The translations under genes were made by a program, and so were the position numbers. Of a stretch of 64,000 nt of DNA, positions 9,048-17,793 are shown in pieces. Within the stretch, counting starts at the first letter, position 1. Every line of letters starts with the position of its first letter. The notes below the pieces were generated by a model. The model worked only from the letters and a program-made list of their open reading frames with translations, was not told where the DNA came from and did no database searches. This DNA comes from an uncultured Kordiimonas sp. (lineage in GTDB: Bacteria; Pseudomonadota; Alphaproteobacteria; Sphingomonadales; Kordiimonadaceae): assembly GCA_947500295.1 (NCBI GenBank), contig CANMRM010000005.1, positions 248,001 to 312,000 on the forward strand. Reading direction: 5' to 3'.

Positions 9048-10658
9048 ATGGCCGCTGCCGCTGAAAATAGACCGGATGAACCGATTTTGACGCTAACGTC
9101 TGCCGTTGATCCAGCCCATGCCCACATTCTGACCCCGGACGCCCTGCGTTTTGTTGCTGCGCTTGAAACCGCTTTTGGCGGCCGTCGCCAGGAACTGCTG
9201 GATGCACGCATGGCGCGCCAGGCACGCTATGACGCCGGTGAGCTGCCGGACTTTCTGCCCGAAACACGCGACATCAGAAACAGCAACTGGTCCATCCTGA
9301 ATACACCGAAGGACCTGCAGGACCGCCGCGTGGAAATTACCGGGCCTGTTGATCGCAAGATGATGATCAATGCGCTCAACTCCGACGCCAACGTATTCAT
9401 GGCCGATTTTGAAGATGCGTCCTCGCCAACCTGGTCAAACATGATCGACGGCCAGGTCAACATGTATGACTATGCACGCGGCCAGCTTGAATTCACCGAC
9501 CCGAAATCCGGCAAACATTATGAACTGGGTGATGATCCCGCCGTTCTGAAAATACGCCCTCGCGGCTGGCACATGCTGGAAGGGCACGCCGCCCTGGACG
9601 GCAAACCTGTTTCAGCCGGCCTGTTCGATTTTGGGCTTTATGTTTTCCACAATGCCAGAAAACTGATGGAACGTGGCACTGCCGCTTACTTTTATCTGCC
9701 GAAGATGGAAAGCCATCAGGAAGCCAAACTGTGGGATGACGCCTTTACGCTTGCAGAGCGCATGCTCGACATTCCGCACGGAACCTTCAAGGCGACCATC
9801 CTGATCGAGACGCTTCCAGCAGCGTTCGAGATGGACGAAATTCTGTTTGCGATGAAGGATCATATCGTCGGCCTCAACTGCGGCCGCTGGGACTATATCT
9901 TTAGCTATATCAAACGAATCGGCGGCAACGCTGATTACCTACTCCCCGACAGAGGTCAGGTTGGCATGGGAGAAGCCTTCCTGAAAGCGTATTCGCTTTT
10001 ACTCATAAAGACCTGCCACCGTCGGGGAGCTCACGCCATGGGCGGCATGGCGGCGCAAATTCCGGTAAAAAACGATGAGGCGGCAAATGACGCAGCTTTT
10101 GCCAAGGTGCGTGCCGACAAGGACCGCGAAGCGTCAAACGGTCATGATGGCACCTGGGTTGCTCACCCAGCCCTTGTGCCTGTCGCCAAAGAAGTTTTTG
10201 ACGCCCTGATGCCACAGGCAAACCAGATCCACCGCACCCGGGAAGACATCACCATTACCCGTGAGGACCTGCTGGCGCCCCACAAGGGCACAACAACCGA
10301 AGACGGCATTCGTGAAAACATCCGTGTCGGCGTTCAGTATATCGGCGCCTGGCTCAACGGCCGGGGCGCAGTGCCGCTCTATAACCTGATGGAAGATGCC
10401 GCCACGGCGGAGATCAGCCGTACGCAAATCTGGCAACAGCTCAAGCACGGCGCCAAGCTCAGCGACGGCAGGGTCGTCGACAGGGCACTGGTAAATCACC
10501 TGTACGCTGACGAAATGGCGGCGCTCAGAACCGCGCTTGGCGCAGACGCATTTGCCGAGGGCAGGCTGGACGAAGCCGGGGATCTGTTCCTTGACCTCAT
10601 CTATGCCGACGCATTCACAGAATTCCTGACAACACCCGCATATGAACTGATCAAATAA
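9048..10658 (+). CDS. aceB: Malate synthase A
   Basis: A 536-residue cytosolic enzyme that joins glyoxylate and acetyl-CoA to malate, the second step of the glyoxylate shunt. Length fits the A isoform (about 533 in E. coli) rather than the 720-residue G form. Recognisable segments are NVFMADFEDASSPTW, KIRPRGWHM, YFYLPKMESHQEA, ATILIETLPAAFEMDEI, GLNCGRWDYIFSYIK and the C-terminal DGIRENIRVGVQYIGAWL. The glutamate and aspartate that bind Mg2+ are in the ETLPAAFEMDEI and GRWDYIFS region. ATG 9048 is chosen over the in-frame start at 9027 because of the GAGGGAAGAGAG upstream and family length. It is followed by aceA after 42 bases, so aceBA is an operon, probably controlled by the divergent ScfR-like protein. 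Confidence 0.96.
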   Translation: MAAAAENRPDEPILTLTSAVDPAHAHILTPDALRFVAALETAFGGRRQELLDARMARQARYDAGELPDFLPETRDIRNSNWSILNTPKDLQDRRVEITGPVDRKMMINALNSDANVFMADFEDASSPTWSNMIDGQVNMYDYARGQLEFTDPKSGKHYELGDDPAVLKIRPRGWHMLEGHAALDGKPVSAGLFDFGLYVFHNARKLMERGTAAYFYLPKMESHQEAKLWDDAFTLAERMLDIPHGTFKATILIETLPAAFEMDEILFAMKDHIVGLNCGRWDYIFSYIKRIGGNADYLLPDRGQVGMGEAFLKAYSLLLIKTCHRRGAHAMGGMAAQIPVKNDEAANDAAFAKVRADKDREASNGHDGTWVAHPALVPVAKEVFDALMPQANQIHRTREDITITREDLLAPHKGTTTEDGIRENIRVGVQYIGAWLNGRGAVPLYNLMEDAATAEISRTQIWQQLKHGAKLSDGRVVDRALVNHLYADEMAALRTALGADAFAEGRLDEAGDLFLDLIYADAFTEFLTTPAYELIK

Positions 10659-10700
10659 CACTGATTTCGCAACGGAAGTTGCACACAAAGGAGAGTACCC

Positions 10701-11984
10701 ATGAGTAAGACATTTGAAGACCTGATCCCAAACACCCCAAAGGATCGCTTTAAATACATCGAGCGCAACTACACCGTAGACGATGTTTTGCGGCTGCGCG
10801 GCTCGGTCCATGTCCAGCATACGCTGGCAGACCGCGGTTCACGCAAGCTATGGGACCTGCTCCACACCGAAGATTATGTGCATTCACTGGGCGCCATGAC
10901 CGGCAATCAGGCCATGCAGATGGTACGCGCCGGCCTGAAGGCCATCTATCTTTCTGGCTGGCAGGTAGCTGCCGACAGCAACACTGCATCTTCCATGTAC
11001 CCGGATCAGAGCCTCTATCCCGCAAACGCCGCTCCCGAGCTTGCCAAGCGTATTAACCGCACCTTGCAGCGTGCCGACCAGATCGAACACGCCGAAGGCG
11101 GTGCTCAGCGGGACTGGTTTGCACCCATTGTTGCCGATGCAGAAGCAGGGTTTGGCGGTAAACTGAACAGTTTTGAAATCATGAAGGCATTCATCGAAGC
11201 AGGCGCCGCTGGCGTGCACTTCGAAGACCAGCTGGCAGCGGAAAAGAAATGTGGCCACCTTGGTGGCAAGGTCCTTATCCCGACCCAGGCGCACGAGCAG
11301 AACCTGCAGGCCGCACGGCTGGCCGCCGACATTGCAGGCGTGCCGTCCATCATCATTGCGCGCACCGACGCTGAAAGTGCAAAGCTGATCACATCCGACG
11401 TGGACGAGCGCGACCATGAATTCATCGTCGACCGCGACAACCGCACATCTGAGGGCTTCTATCACCTGAACGCCGGTGTGGATCACTGTATCGCTCGCGG
11501 CCTCGCGTTTGCGCGCCACGCCGACCTGCTGTGGTGGGAAACGTCGACGCCGAACCTCGATGATGCGAAACGGTTTGCGGAAGCTATCCAGAAAGAATTC
11601 CCCGGCAAGATGATGGCATACAATTGCTCGCCGTCCTTCAACTGGGAAGCCAATCTGGACAAGGACACGATTGCCAAGTTCCAGCGTGAACTGGGCGCCA
11701 TGGGCTACAAGTACCAGTTCGTGACCCTGGCTGGCTTCCATAGCCTCAACTACGGCATGTTCGAGCTTGCAACCGGTTACCGCGATCGCGGCATGGCGGC
11801 ATACTCCGAACTTCAGCAGGCTGAATTTGGTTCCGAAGACGCTGGTTACACAGCAACGCGTCACCAGCGTGAAGTTGGCACCGGTTACTTTGATGCAGTC
11901 GCGGAAGCCATCACAGGCGGCAACTCCTCGACAACTGCCATGGGCGAATCGACCGAAACATCTCAATTTAAAGCTGCCGAGTAA
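10701..11984 (+). CDS. aceA: Isocitrate lyase
   Basis: A 427-residue enzyme that splits isocitrate into glyoxylate and succinate, letting the cell grow on acetate or fatty acids. The catalytic signature KKCGH is at residues 182-186 with C184 as general acid. Other family stretches are [33 protein letters not shown] and NCSPSFNW. Length matches bacterial ICL (about 430). The ATG follows AAAGGAGAGTACCC. It is the second gene of aceBA and is followed by a strong terminator at 12037-12062. The C-terminal tail is rich in Ser, Thr and Glu and looks disordered. Confidence 0.97.
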   Translation: MSKTFEDLIPNTPKDRFKYIERNYTVDDVLRLRGSVHVQHTLADRGSRKLWDLLHTEDYVHSLGAMTGNQAMQMVRAGLKAIYLSGWQVAADSNTASSMYPDQSLYPANAAPELAKRINRTLQRADQIEHAEGGAQRDWFAPIVADAEAGFGGKLNSFEIMKAFIEAGAAGVHFEDQLAAEKKCGHLGGKVLIPTQAHEQNLQAARLAADIAGVPSIIIARTDAESAKLITSDVDERDHEFIVDRDNRTSEGFYHLNAGVDHCIARGLAFARHADLLWWETSTPNLDDAKRFAEAIQKEFPGKMMAYNCSPSFNWEANLDKDTIAKFQRELGAMGYKYQFVTLAGFHSLNYGMFELATGYRDRGMAAYSELQQAEFGSEDAGYTATRHQREVGTGYFDAVAEAITGGNSSTTAMGESTETSQFKAAE

Positions 11985-12010
11985 TCCGGCGCAACTAGCC
12001 TTTGTCCCTC

Positions 12011-12028
12011 ACACCTGAATTCAGGTGT
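12011..12028. repeat. Perfect 18-bp palindrome after aceA
   Basis: ACACCTGAATTCAGGTGT reads the same on both strands. It lies 27 bases past the aceA stop, directly before the terminator hairpin. It could be a protein site or a second element of the transcript end. Confidence 0.6.
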
Positions 12029-12036
12029 ACTCAAGG

Positions 12037-12062
12037 CCGGTCCTCCTGGACCGGTCTTTTTT
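12037..12062 (+). terminator. Intrinsic terminator of aceBA
   Basis: Stem CCGGTCC at 12037-12043, loop TCCT, arm GGACCGG at 12048-12054, then a T-rich run to 12062. A clear rho-independent terminator. Confidence 0.88.
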
Positions 12063-12180
12063 CTGTCTTCCGACGCTGAATTTTGCTAAGCGCTGTGGTT
12101 CCACTGGTCGGCATCACTCTGCCGACCTGAATTTGCAAAAACAAATTTCCCGTTCGGGCCAAATCAACGGAACTGTCTTC

Positions 12181-12501
12181 ATGGTAAAAATCTCAGTCAC
12201 CAACCTTGCCGGTCAAACCCGCGACATCAACGCCGAATCCGGCCTGTCGCTCATGGAAAATATCCGCAACAACGATTTTGACGACCTGGCCGCCATCTGC
12301 GGTGGTTGTTGCAGCTGCTGTACCTGCCACGTGTTTGTCAATTCGGACGATGTTGGCAAACTGCAAACCATGGAAGAAGATGAACAATATCTTCTGGAAG
12401 ACAGTGAGCACTATCAGGAAGGCACATCGCGGTTGTCATGCCAGATCGAAGTAGACAACAATCTCGACGGTTTGCGCGTAACGATCGCACCTGAAGCCTG
12501 A
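12181..12501 (+). CDS. Adrenodoxin-type 2Fe-2S ferredoxin with extra cysteines
   Basis: A 106-residue electron-transfer protein of the adrenodoxin/putidaredoxin class. The expected cluster ligands are present as C40, C46, C49 (CX5CX2C) and C87 in RLSCQIE. The motif loop reads CGGCCSCCTCH, with three further cysteines at 43, 44 and 47; most relatives have one extra at most there. Partners of this class are cytochromes P450 and iron-sulfur or heme biosynthesis enzymes; none is in the window. The start ATG 12181 is chosen because the longer frame from 12025 runs through the aceA terminator. It lies 22 bases before the aminopeptidase gene, so the two probably form a transcript. Confidence 0.9.
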   Translation: MVKISVTNLAGQTRDINAESGLSLMENIRNNDFDDLAAICGGCCSCCTCHVFVNSDDVGKLQTMEEDEQYLLEDSEHYQEGTSRLSCQIEVDNNLDGLRVTIAPEA

Positions 12502-12523
12502 ACCAAAACTGCCGGAGCCCTTC

Positions 12524-13933
12524 ATGGTCGCCCTCACGTCTCTCATTTCACCTGCAAAAGCCAAAGAAGGCTGTGTTGCGCTTGTTCCTGTGTCTCGAAA
12601 AACATTGGATGCAACACTCGAGAAAATAGGGAAAAGTGGACGCGCGTGGGTTGAGGCAAACGGATTTGACGCACGAGCGGGTTCCGTCGCGCCAGTACCC
12701 GGTAAAAGTGGCTCAATTGGACGGGTTCTTGTCGGTACAGGCGCCGACAACCCCTCGCCGCACGACCCCTGGTGGTTGTCCGGCGCCGTTAACAAACTGC
12801 CAGCCGGCACATACGCAATAGATACCGATCTGGACGAACAAACACTGACTGCGGGAGCGCTTGGCTGGTGTCTGGCACAGTATCAGTTTGACCGCTACCG
12901 AAAGCCATCCGCGCCAAAACGCAAGCTTGTCGGACTGGCACGCACAGTATGCGCCAATGCAAAACGCCAGGTCGCGGCGACTGTTCTGGTGCGGAACCTT
13001 GTCAACACACCTGCGGAAGACATGGGTCCTGCCGACCTGCAGGATGCGGCAGAAGCATTGGCAGAAAAGCACCAGGGTACCTCTGCAACAATCGTCGGCG
13101 AAGACCTGCTTGAGGAAAACCTGCCGGCCATCCATGCCGTTGGCCGAGCCGCAGCCGAAGGTCGTGAGCCACGCTTGATTGATCTTCGGTGGGGCAATCC
13201 GGACGCCCCGTCGCTGACGCTCGTGGGCAAAGGCGTGTGTTTCGACACGGGCGGACTGGACATCAAGCCCAGTGCCGGCATGCGCATGATGAAAAAGGAC
13301 ATGGGCGGTGCAGCCCACGTCCTTGGTCTGGCACAACTGATTATGGCCAATAAGCTGGACGTAAACCTTCGTGTGCTGATTTCAGCAGTCGAAAATTCTG
13401 TTTCGGCAAATTCTTACAGGCCGGGCGACGTGATCCATACACGCAGGGGTCTGACCGTGGAGATTGGTAACACCGATGCAGAAGGGCGCGTTGTTCTCTG
13501 CGACGCACTGACCGTCGCCTGTGAAGAAGCACCTGATTTGCTCATTGATTTTGCGACCCTTACCGGCGCGGCGCGGGTGGCACTCGGTGCAGATCTGCCA
13601 GCGACCTACACCAACAAGGATAGCGTTTGGCAGGCGCTTGATGCGGCTGCCACAACAACCGGTGATCCTTTGTGGCGCATGCCGCTTTGGGCCCCCTATG
13701 ACAGCAGCCTGTCCAGCAGCATTGCTGACCTGGGCAATGTTGCAGATGACGGGTTTGCGGGTTCGATAACTGCAGCGCTGTACTTGCAGCGTTTTGTGAA
13801 CAGAAATGTGCCCTGGGTTCATTTTGACGTATATTCCTGGAATAAAAAATCCCGGCCCGGGCGGCCGATTGGCGGCGAAGCTCAGGGCCTGCGCGCAACA
13901 TACACTGCCATCAAGTCATATCTGAACCTGTGA
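12524..13933 (+). CDS. M17 leucyl aminopeptidase family protein
   Basis: A 469-residue cytosolic metallo-aminopeptidase that removes N-terminal residues from peptides. The catalytic domain carries the M17 signature NTDAEGRVVLCDAL and the metal and substrate motif VGKGVCFDTGGLDIKPS followed by MKKDMGG. The N-terminal 170 residues are the variable domain. Length fits PepB-like or alphaproteobacterial forms rather than the 500-residue PepA. All metal-binding lysine, aspartate and glutamate positions that I can recognise are present. It follows the ferredoxin gene closely and is followed by a MarR gene after 79 bases. Confidence 0.92.
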   Translation: MVALTSLISPAKAKEGCVALVPVSRKTLDATLEKIGKSGRAWVEANGFDARAGSVAPVPGKSGSIGRVLVGTGADNPSPHDPWWLSGAVNKLPAGTYAIDTDLDEQTLTAGALGWCLAQYQFDRYRKPSAPKRKLVGLARTVCANAKRQVAATVLVRNLVNTPAEDMGPADLQDAAEALAEKHQGTSATIVGEDLLEENLPAIHAVGRAAAEGREPRLIDLRWGNPDAPSLTLVGKGVCFDTGGLDIKPSAGMRMMKKDMGGAAHVLGLAQLIMANKLDVNLRVLISAVENSVSANSYRPGDVIHTRRGLTVEIGNTDAEGRVVLCDALTVACEEAPDLLIDFATLTGAARVALGADLPATYTNKDSVWQALDAAATTTGDPLWRMPLWAPYDSSLSSSIADLGNVADDGFAGSITAALYLQRFVNRNVPWVHFDVYSWNKKSRPGRPIGGEAQGLRATYTAIKSYLNL

Positions 13934-14012
13934 TGTCCGCGTCTCGTTAGGACTGTCTTAAGGAACAGTTGCTAAACCGGGCCTGTCGACAATTCGCACG
14001 AAGGATACCGGG

Positions 14013-14372
14013 GTGACGGAAAAGACCAATCCGAGAATGCTGAAGGTATGGCGGGAAGCGCACAGGGCATGTGTACGCTCCAATGACCCGGACCTGACCT
14101 CAAGGCAAATGTCTGTTTTGCTGAGCGTATACATGACGGACCCACCTCATACGGTGCGTGGGCTGGCTGCTGATTTGAATGTCGCAAAACCCGTTATCAC
14201 CCGCGCTCTTGATACGCTGGGCAAAAAAGGGCTGGTCAAACGCACCAAGGACGAGCGCGATGGCCGCAGTGTCCTGGTTACGCGCACCGTAAAAGGAGCG
14301 GTGTTCTTGAGCGAGCTTTCTGATAGGATTGTTCAGGCAGACAAGTCAATTCCAGCGGATGGTGAGACCTAG
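14013..14372 (+). CDS. MarR-like winged-helix regulator
   Basis: A 119-residue DNA-binding protein. The winged helix is clear: LTSRQMSVLLSVYM, then HTVRGLAADLNVAKPVITRALDTLGKKGLVKR (recognition helix) and the wing TKDERDGRSVLVTRT. The GTG at 14013 follows GAAGGATACCGGG; an ATG at 14037 is the alternative. It ends three bases before the NlpC/P60 hydrolase gene, so the two are co-transcribed and may be functionally linked, with the regulator possibly controlling its own operon. The signal is unknown. Confidence 0.83.
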   Translation: MTEKTNPRMLKVWREAHRACVRSNDPDLTSRQMSVLLSVYMTDPPHTVRGLAADLNVAKPVITRALDTLGKKGLVKRTKDERDGRSVLVTRTVKGAVFLSELSDRIVQADKSIPADGET

Positions 14373-14375
14373 CGC

Positions 14376-15242
14376 GTGGCAACACAGTCAAAAATGGACC
14401 GTCTTAAGGCATTTGGCCTCCCGGCAGTTCACGACCCAAATGATGAACTCTCCAGCAACAATTCGCTCCACAGGTGCACGAATATTGATGCGGAATGCGC
14501 TCTTCCCTGGGCGGCGCTGAAAGCGGACCCTGAAGCGCAGGCACGGACAGTTAGTGAAATACTATACGGCGAGCCACTACAGATTCTCGACCGGCGGGAT
14601 AACTGGCTGAAAGTCGCGGCAATATCAGATGGTTATATCGGCTGGGTGCTCGCTGGTGCAACAATGCGTGGCCTAACAAAGCCAACCCACCGTGTTCGAG
14701 TGCCTATGAGCCACATTTACCGGGAACCGGACCTGAAATCGGAGCCGCTGTTGCCGCTGCCCATGTTGAGTTATGTGCATATCAGAACTCCGGCATCCGT
14801 TGAGAACGGCTTTTTGCCGCACGAAAACGGCGGCTATATCTATGCCGCACACCTTAGCCCACTGGGTGCCTTCAGCGACGACCCCGTTGCCATTGCAGAG
14901 AGTTTTTTGGGAACACCTTACCTGTGGGGCGGAAGGACACTGATTGGACTGGATTGCTCTGCACTGGTCCAGCTTGCTCTGTCCGCAGCGGGGCACCGGG
15001 TCCTGAGAGATAGCACCAGTCAGTTCAACAGCCTCGGCAGACCGCTTGAAAAAGCAGAGACCCCTTCAAGAGGGGACCTTGCTTTTTTCCCGGGTCATGT
15101 TGGCTGGATGATTGATGGTGTGCACCTGTTGCACGCCAATGCGACGCACATGGCGGTCACGATTGATACAGTGGAAGACGTGACGGCCTGGTTGAAAGCT
15201 GAAGGCCACAAAAAGCCCTTTTCAGGCTTTCGCCGTCTCTAA
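14376..15242 (+). CDS. NlpC/P60 cysteine peptidase with SH3-like domains
   Basis: A 288-residue protein. The N-terminal half has two SH3-like segments (EILYGEPLQILDRRDNWLKV and a second near VRVPMSHIYREPD), followed by the NlpC/P60 domain. The catalytic cysteine is in GLDCSALVQLAL and the histidine in PGHVGWMIDGVHLLHANA. Such enzymes cut the gamma-D-Glu to diamino-acid bond of murein peptides. No signal peptide is evident, so it may act on recycled muropeptides in the cytosol, as dipeptidyl peptidase VI does. The start is GTG 14376, three bases after the MarR stop; an ATG at 14394 is possible. A bidirectional terminator follows. Confidence 0.87.
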   Translation: MATQSKMDRLKAFGLPAVHDPNDELSSNNSLHRCTNIDAECALPWAALKADPEAQARTVSEILYGEPLQILDRRDNWLKVAAISDGYIGWVLAGATMRGLTKPTHRVRVPMSHIYREPDLKSEPLLPLPMLSYVHIRTPASVENGFLPHENGGYIYAAHLSPLGAFSDDPVAIAESFLGTPYLWGGRTLIGLDCSALVQLALSAAGHRVLRDSTSQFNSLGRPLEKAETPSRGDLAFFPGHVGWMIDGVHLLHANATHMAVTIDTVEDVTAWLKAEGHKKPFSGFRRL

Positions 15243-15244
15243 AC

Positions 15245-15274
15245 AAAAAAAACGGACCTCCGGAGGCCCGTTTT
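15245..15274. terminator. Bidirectional intrinsic terminator
   Basis: Arms AACGG-CCTCC at 15251-15261 and GGAGG-CCGTT at 15262-15272 (one mismatch) are bounded by an A-run on the left and TTTT on the right. It ends the NlpC/P60 transcript on the plus strand and, with eight T on the minus strand, the cytochrome transcript. Confidence 0.85.
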
Positions 15275-15296
15275 CCAAACATTGCTGTTTCCCGGC

Positions 15297-15881
15297 TTAA
15301 TGGCCTGACACGGCTTCCGCTACGGCCTCAACCGCTTCATCTGCAACTTCCGGTGTCGGGAAAGGCACCTGAACATCGGTAAAGGTTGAGAGATACGCGA
15401 TCAGGTTGGCACGCTGCTCTGGCTTGCGAAGCACATAAACCATCTTGGAGCCCTTTGCCATGGCTTGCGGATTGGTCAGCCATTCATCCATCATCTCATA
15501 GGTCCAGATCGATGTACCCATGGACTGAAGCGCGCCTGAATAATTGAAATCATCCAACGCTGCCACTGTGCGGCCAATGACACCGTATAGGTTTGGACCG
15601 GTTTTGTTGGCACCACCTTTATCGACGGTATGGCACGCTTTACATTTGTTCCACTCGCGGGCGCCCCGGCCTGCATCGGCAGATGCCAGCAGTTCAACAA
15701 AGCTTGGCCCTTCGTCAACAACAACCTCGGCAGACGCCTCCTGCGCGACCTCAATACTAAAGGCAGGCTTTTCCTGCTCCTGATGATGGAAAGGCATTTC
15801 CGAAATAATGCCGACAACCATGATCAGCAACACGGATGCAATCACTGCGGCGAACACTTTGTTCCACTCGAAGGAATCCAC
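15297..15881 (-). CDS. Membrane-anchored cytochrome c (CycM type)
   Basis: A 194-residue class I cytochrome c. The GTG at 15881 is chosen because AAGGAGAAAATTCA precedes it and because the N terminus DSFEWNKVFAAVIASVLLIM matches the membrane anchor of alphaproteobacterial CycM/c552 proteins. A flexible acidic linker (residues about 45-65) leads to the heme domain. The heme site is CKACH and the axial methionine is in KGSKMVYV. It carries electrons from the bc1 complex to the terminal oxidase at the periplasmic face. The position divergent from pheA is a conserved alphaproteobacterial arrangement. The acidic tail rich in Glu, Ala and Val is unusual but common in the family. Confidence 0.9.
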   Translation of the reverse strand: MDSFEWNKVFAAVIASVLLIMVVGIISEMPFHHQEQEKPAFSIEVAQEASAEVVVDEGPSFVELLASADAGRGAREWNKCKACHTVDKGGANKTGPNLYGVIGRTVAALDDFNYSGALQSMGTSIWTYEMMDEWLTNPQAMAKGSKMVYVLRKPEQRANLIAYLSTFTDVQVPFPTPEVADEAVEAVAEAVSGH

Positions 15882-16201
15882 TGAATTTTCTCCTTGCAGG
15901 CAACGCGGCACCGGGCCGGTCGGCTGGTTAGTTTGGGCTTTTGCATTGGTCTGTTTGGCTACATTCGCCCCAGACCCAGAAAGCCCGCCCATTTGCGCGC
16001 GACAATAGCCGCAGCGCTGGTCAGAATTCAAGTCGAGAATCTCTGAAAAATAGCACCTGGCGCAAAAATAGCACTTTTTTTGCCGCGACAAATGAACGCA
16101 AGCACGATTATTCGCCCGCAAATCGTTTGGCGCGTTGACTAACAGCGGACCAATGGGCACTAATCGTGCTTTCCCTAAGCAATTTATTATGCAGCCAGCT
16201 C
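15882..16201. other. Divergent promoter region between cytochrome c and pheA
   Basis: 320 bases holding the promoters of two divergent genes. The minus-strand reading frame stays open upstream of the cytochrome start and would encode a CxxCxxC...CxxC stretch, but the strong ribosome site at the GTG argues against an extension. No clear hairpin or repeat was found. Confidence 0.4.
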
Positions 16202-17065
16202 ATGTCGTCAGATACACCAAACAATGCAGATAATCTCATCGCCTTCCAGGGTGAACTCGGTGCCTATTCCCATATGGCTTGCCGGGCCTGCTATCCAGAG
16301 ATGGAACCCCTTCCCTGCCCAAGCTTTGAGGACGCACTCGCAGCTGTCCGCAATAAAAAAGCCCGGCTGGCGATGATCCCGATCGAAAATTCAACGGCTG
16401 GTCGCGTGGCGGATATTCATATCCTGCTGCCGGGCAGCGGGCTTTATATCATTGGCGAGCATTTCGAAACCATCCGGCATTGCCTGCTCGCGACAAAGGA
16501 CGCGAGCGAAGACACGCTGCACACGGTGACGAGCCACGTACAGGCGCTTGGTCAATGCCGCAAGAACTTGCGAGCCATGGGCCTGTCGCGAGAACCCTTT
16601 GCCGATACGGCGGGCTCCGCCAAACATGTAGCAGCGCTCGGCGATAACGGTATTGCCGGGATCGCCAGCGAGCTGGCGGCGGAAGTATACGATCTCAAGA
16701 TCATCAAACGCGACCTGCAGGATGAAGGCAACAACACCACCCGTTTTGTTGTTCTTTCCCGCTCACCTCTCAACCATGAGGACATCGATGGCCCGGTGAT
16801 CACGAGCTTTACCTTCGAGGTCCGCAACATCCCGGCCGCTCTTTATAAGGCGCTCGGCGGGTTTGCCACCAATTCCGTCAATATGACCAAGCTTGAAAGC
16901 TATTACGAATCGGACAGCTTCAAGGTCAGCGAATTCTACGCAGACATTGTCGGGCATGAAGGTATGGCCAATGTCGCCCGCGCCATGGAGGAGTTGAGGT
17001 TTCACACAAAGCGCGTCCGTGTTTTCGGCACTTATCCGATGGAACGGGACCGGGGCATCACCTGA
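16202..17065 (+). CDS. pheA: Prephenate dehydratase
   Basis: A 287-residue stand-alone prephenate dehydratase that makes phenylpyruvate for phenylalanine synthesis. The catalytic domain starts IAFQGELGAYSHMA and contains IPIENSTAGRV and the signature NNTTRFVVLSR, with the catalytic threonine. The C-terminal ACT domain (about residues 195-275; TFEVRNIPAALYKALGGFA, then NMTKLESY) would bind phenylalanine for feedback inhibition. There is no chorismate mutase domain, as is usual in Alphaproteobacteria. Start ATG 16202 is the first that gives the usual N terminus; a GTG at 16166 is in frame but less likely. The ribosome site is weak. Confidence 0.94.
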   Translation: MSSDTPNNADNLIAFQGELGAYSHMACRACYPEMEPLPCPSFEDALAAVRNKKARLAMIPIENSTAGRVADIHILLPGSGLYIIGEHFETIRHCLLATKDASEDTLHTVTSHVQALGQCRKNLRAMGLSREPFADTAGSAKHVAALGDNGIAGIASELAAEVYDLKIIKRDLQDEGNNTTRFVVLSRSPLNHEDIDGPVITSFTFEVRNIPAALYKALGGFATNSVNMTKLESYYESDSFKVSEFYADIVGHEGMANVARAMEELRFHTKRVRVFGTYPMERDRGIT

Positions 17066-17068
17066 CAG

Positions 17069-17470
17069 TCAGGCCGCAAAATTGTCCGGCAATAGAAAAT
17101 GGCGCCGTGCCGACTGCGCCTGCAGGGTCTCCTGGCGATAATAACGCGTCAGCATGGCTTTTGTGTCTGTCACCAGATCAGAGTTCGCCGCGATAAAATC
17201 GTCGAAGCTGTCCGCCTGATCTCTTGCCTGCCTGTCCGCAATCAACAACAGGTAAAACCATGTAATCGTTTCATGATATTTGTCTTCAGCACCGCACCGG
17301 CGGGTAAAAGCCTTTAGGCCAGCAACAAAGCGGTCAATAGCCTCAGCCATTGGCATATTCCTCAGGTATAGCCAGCCCAGCCTCACATGGGCCCTATGGT
17401 CAAACTCTGTTGCCGCCAGCGACCCACTTTCAAATGCCGCAATAAAATCCTCGTCCTGCATGCGCTTCAC
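17069..17470 (-). CDS. Conserved hypothetical protein, helical
   Basis: A 133-residue protein with no clear hydrophobic segment and a mostly helical pattern. It shows FDHRAHVRLGWLYLR near residue 23 and KYHETITWFYLLLIADR near residue 64, which I recall from small uncharacterised proteins. The repeated histidines (HRAH and YHET) may form a metal or active site, but no function is established. The GTG start at 17470 overlaps the TGA of the upstream gene as GTGA, so the two are translationally coupled. It is convergent with pheA, three bases apart. Confidence 0.7.
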   Translation of the reverse strand: MKRMQDEDFIAAFESGSLAATEFDHRAHVRLGWLYLRNMPMAEAIDRFVAGLKAFTRRCGAEDKYHETITWFYLLLIADRQARDQADSFDDFIAANSDLVTDTKAMLTRYYRQETLQAQSARRHFLLPDNFAA

Positions 17471-17706
17471 TCCTGCAATTTGTGGCTATGCGAAGCGTCA
17501 AGGTCACAGTCATACACTTTCCTGAGCGCCGCAATTTTTCCAAGCGTGTCGTCACTAAACGGCGATGGCTTGCCGTCCATCGCATGCAAAACCACACCTT
17601 CAAGGAAATCACCCAGAGACAAGTCCAGATATTCTGCTGTCGCCTTCATCACCTTCACCAGCCGTTTTTCCATCCGGACACCCGTCTGAATGCGTTCAAT
17701 TTTCAT
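17467..17706 (-). CDS. Small ribbon-helix-helix-like protein
   Basis: A 79-residue protein. The N-terminal 45 residues (a beta strand IERIQTGVRM, then two helices VKVMKATAEYLDL and SLGDFLEGVVLHA) resemble a ribbon-helix-helix DNA-binding fold, as in CopG/MetJ-type repressors. The C terminus (about residues 46-79) is polar. It overlaps the next gene by four bases (GTGA) and has a palindromic site 31 bases upstream of its ATG at 17706. The two-gene layout is like a toxin-antitoxin or self-regulating pair, but the partner shows no toxin motif, so that is only a suggestion. Confidence 0.6.
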   Translation of the reverse strand: MKIERIQTGVRMEKRLVKVMKATAEYLDLSLGDFLEGVVLHAMDGKPSPFSDDTLGKIAALRKVYDCDLDASHSHKLQE

Positions 17707-17731
17707 GGTGTTTCTCTATTCATAATGCTAT

Positions 17732-17755
17732 CTATGTACCATGGTAACATCATAG
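17732..17755. promoter_or_regulatory. Palindromic site upstream of the RHH-like gene
   Basis: TACCATGGTA at 17737-17746 is a perfect palindrome, flanked by CTATG on the left and CATAG on the right. It lies just upstream of the small RHH-like gene and is a plausible autoregulatory operator. Confidence 0.45.
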
Positions 17756-17793
17756 TTATGAAAAGGCAATGAGACGGAAGGAAACACCGGAAC

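Noticed and set aside
15882-16160. Upstream extension of the cytochrome c frame encoding a CxxCxxC...CxxC pattern
   Set aside because: A strong ribosome site precedes GTG 15881, and the resulting N terminus matches CycM anchors, so the pattern is probably chance.
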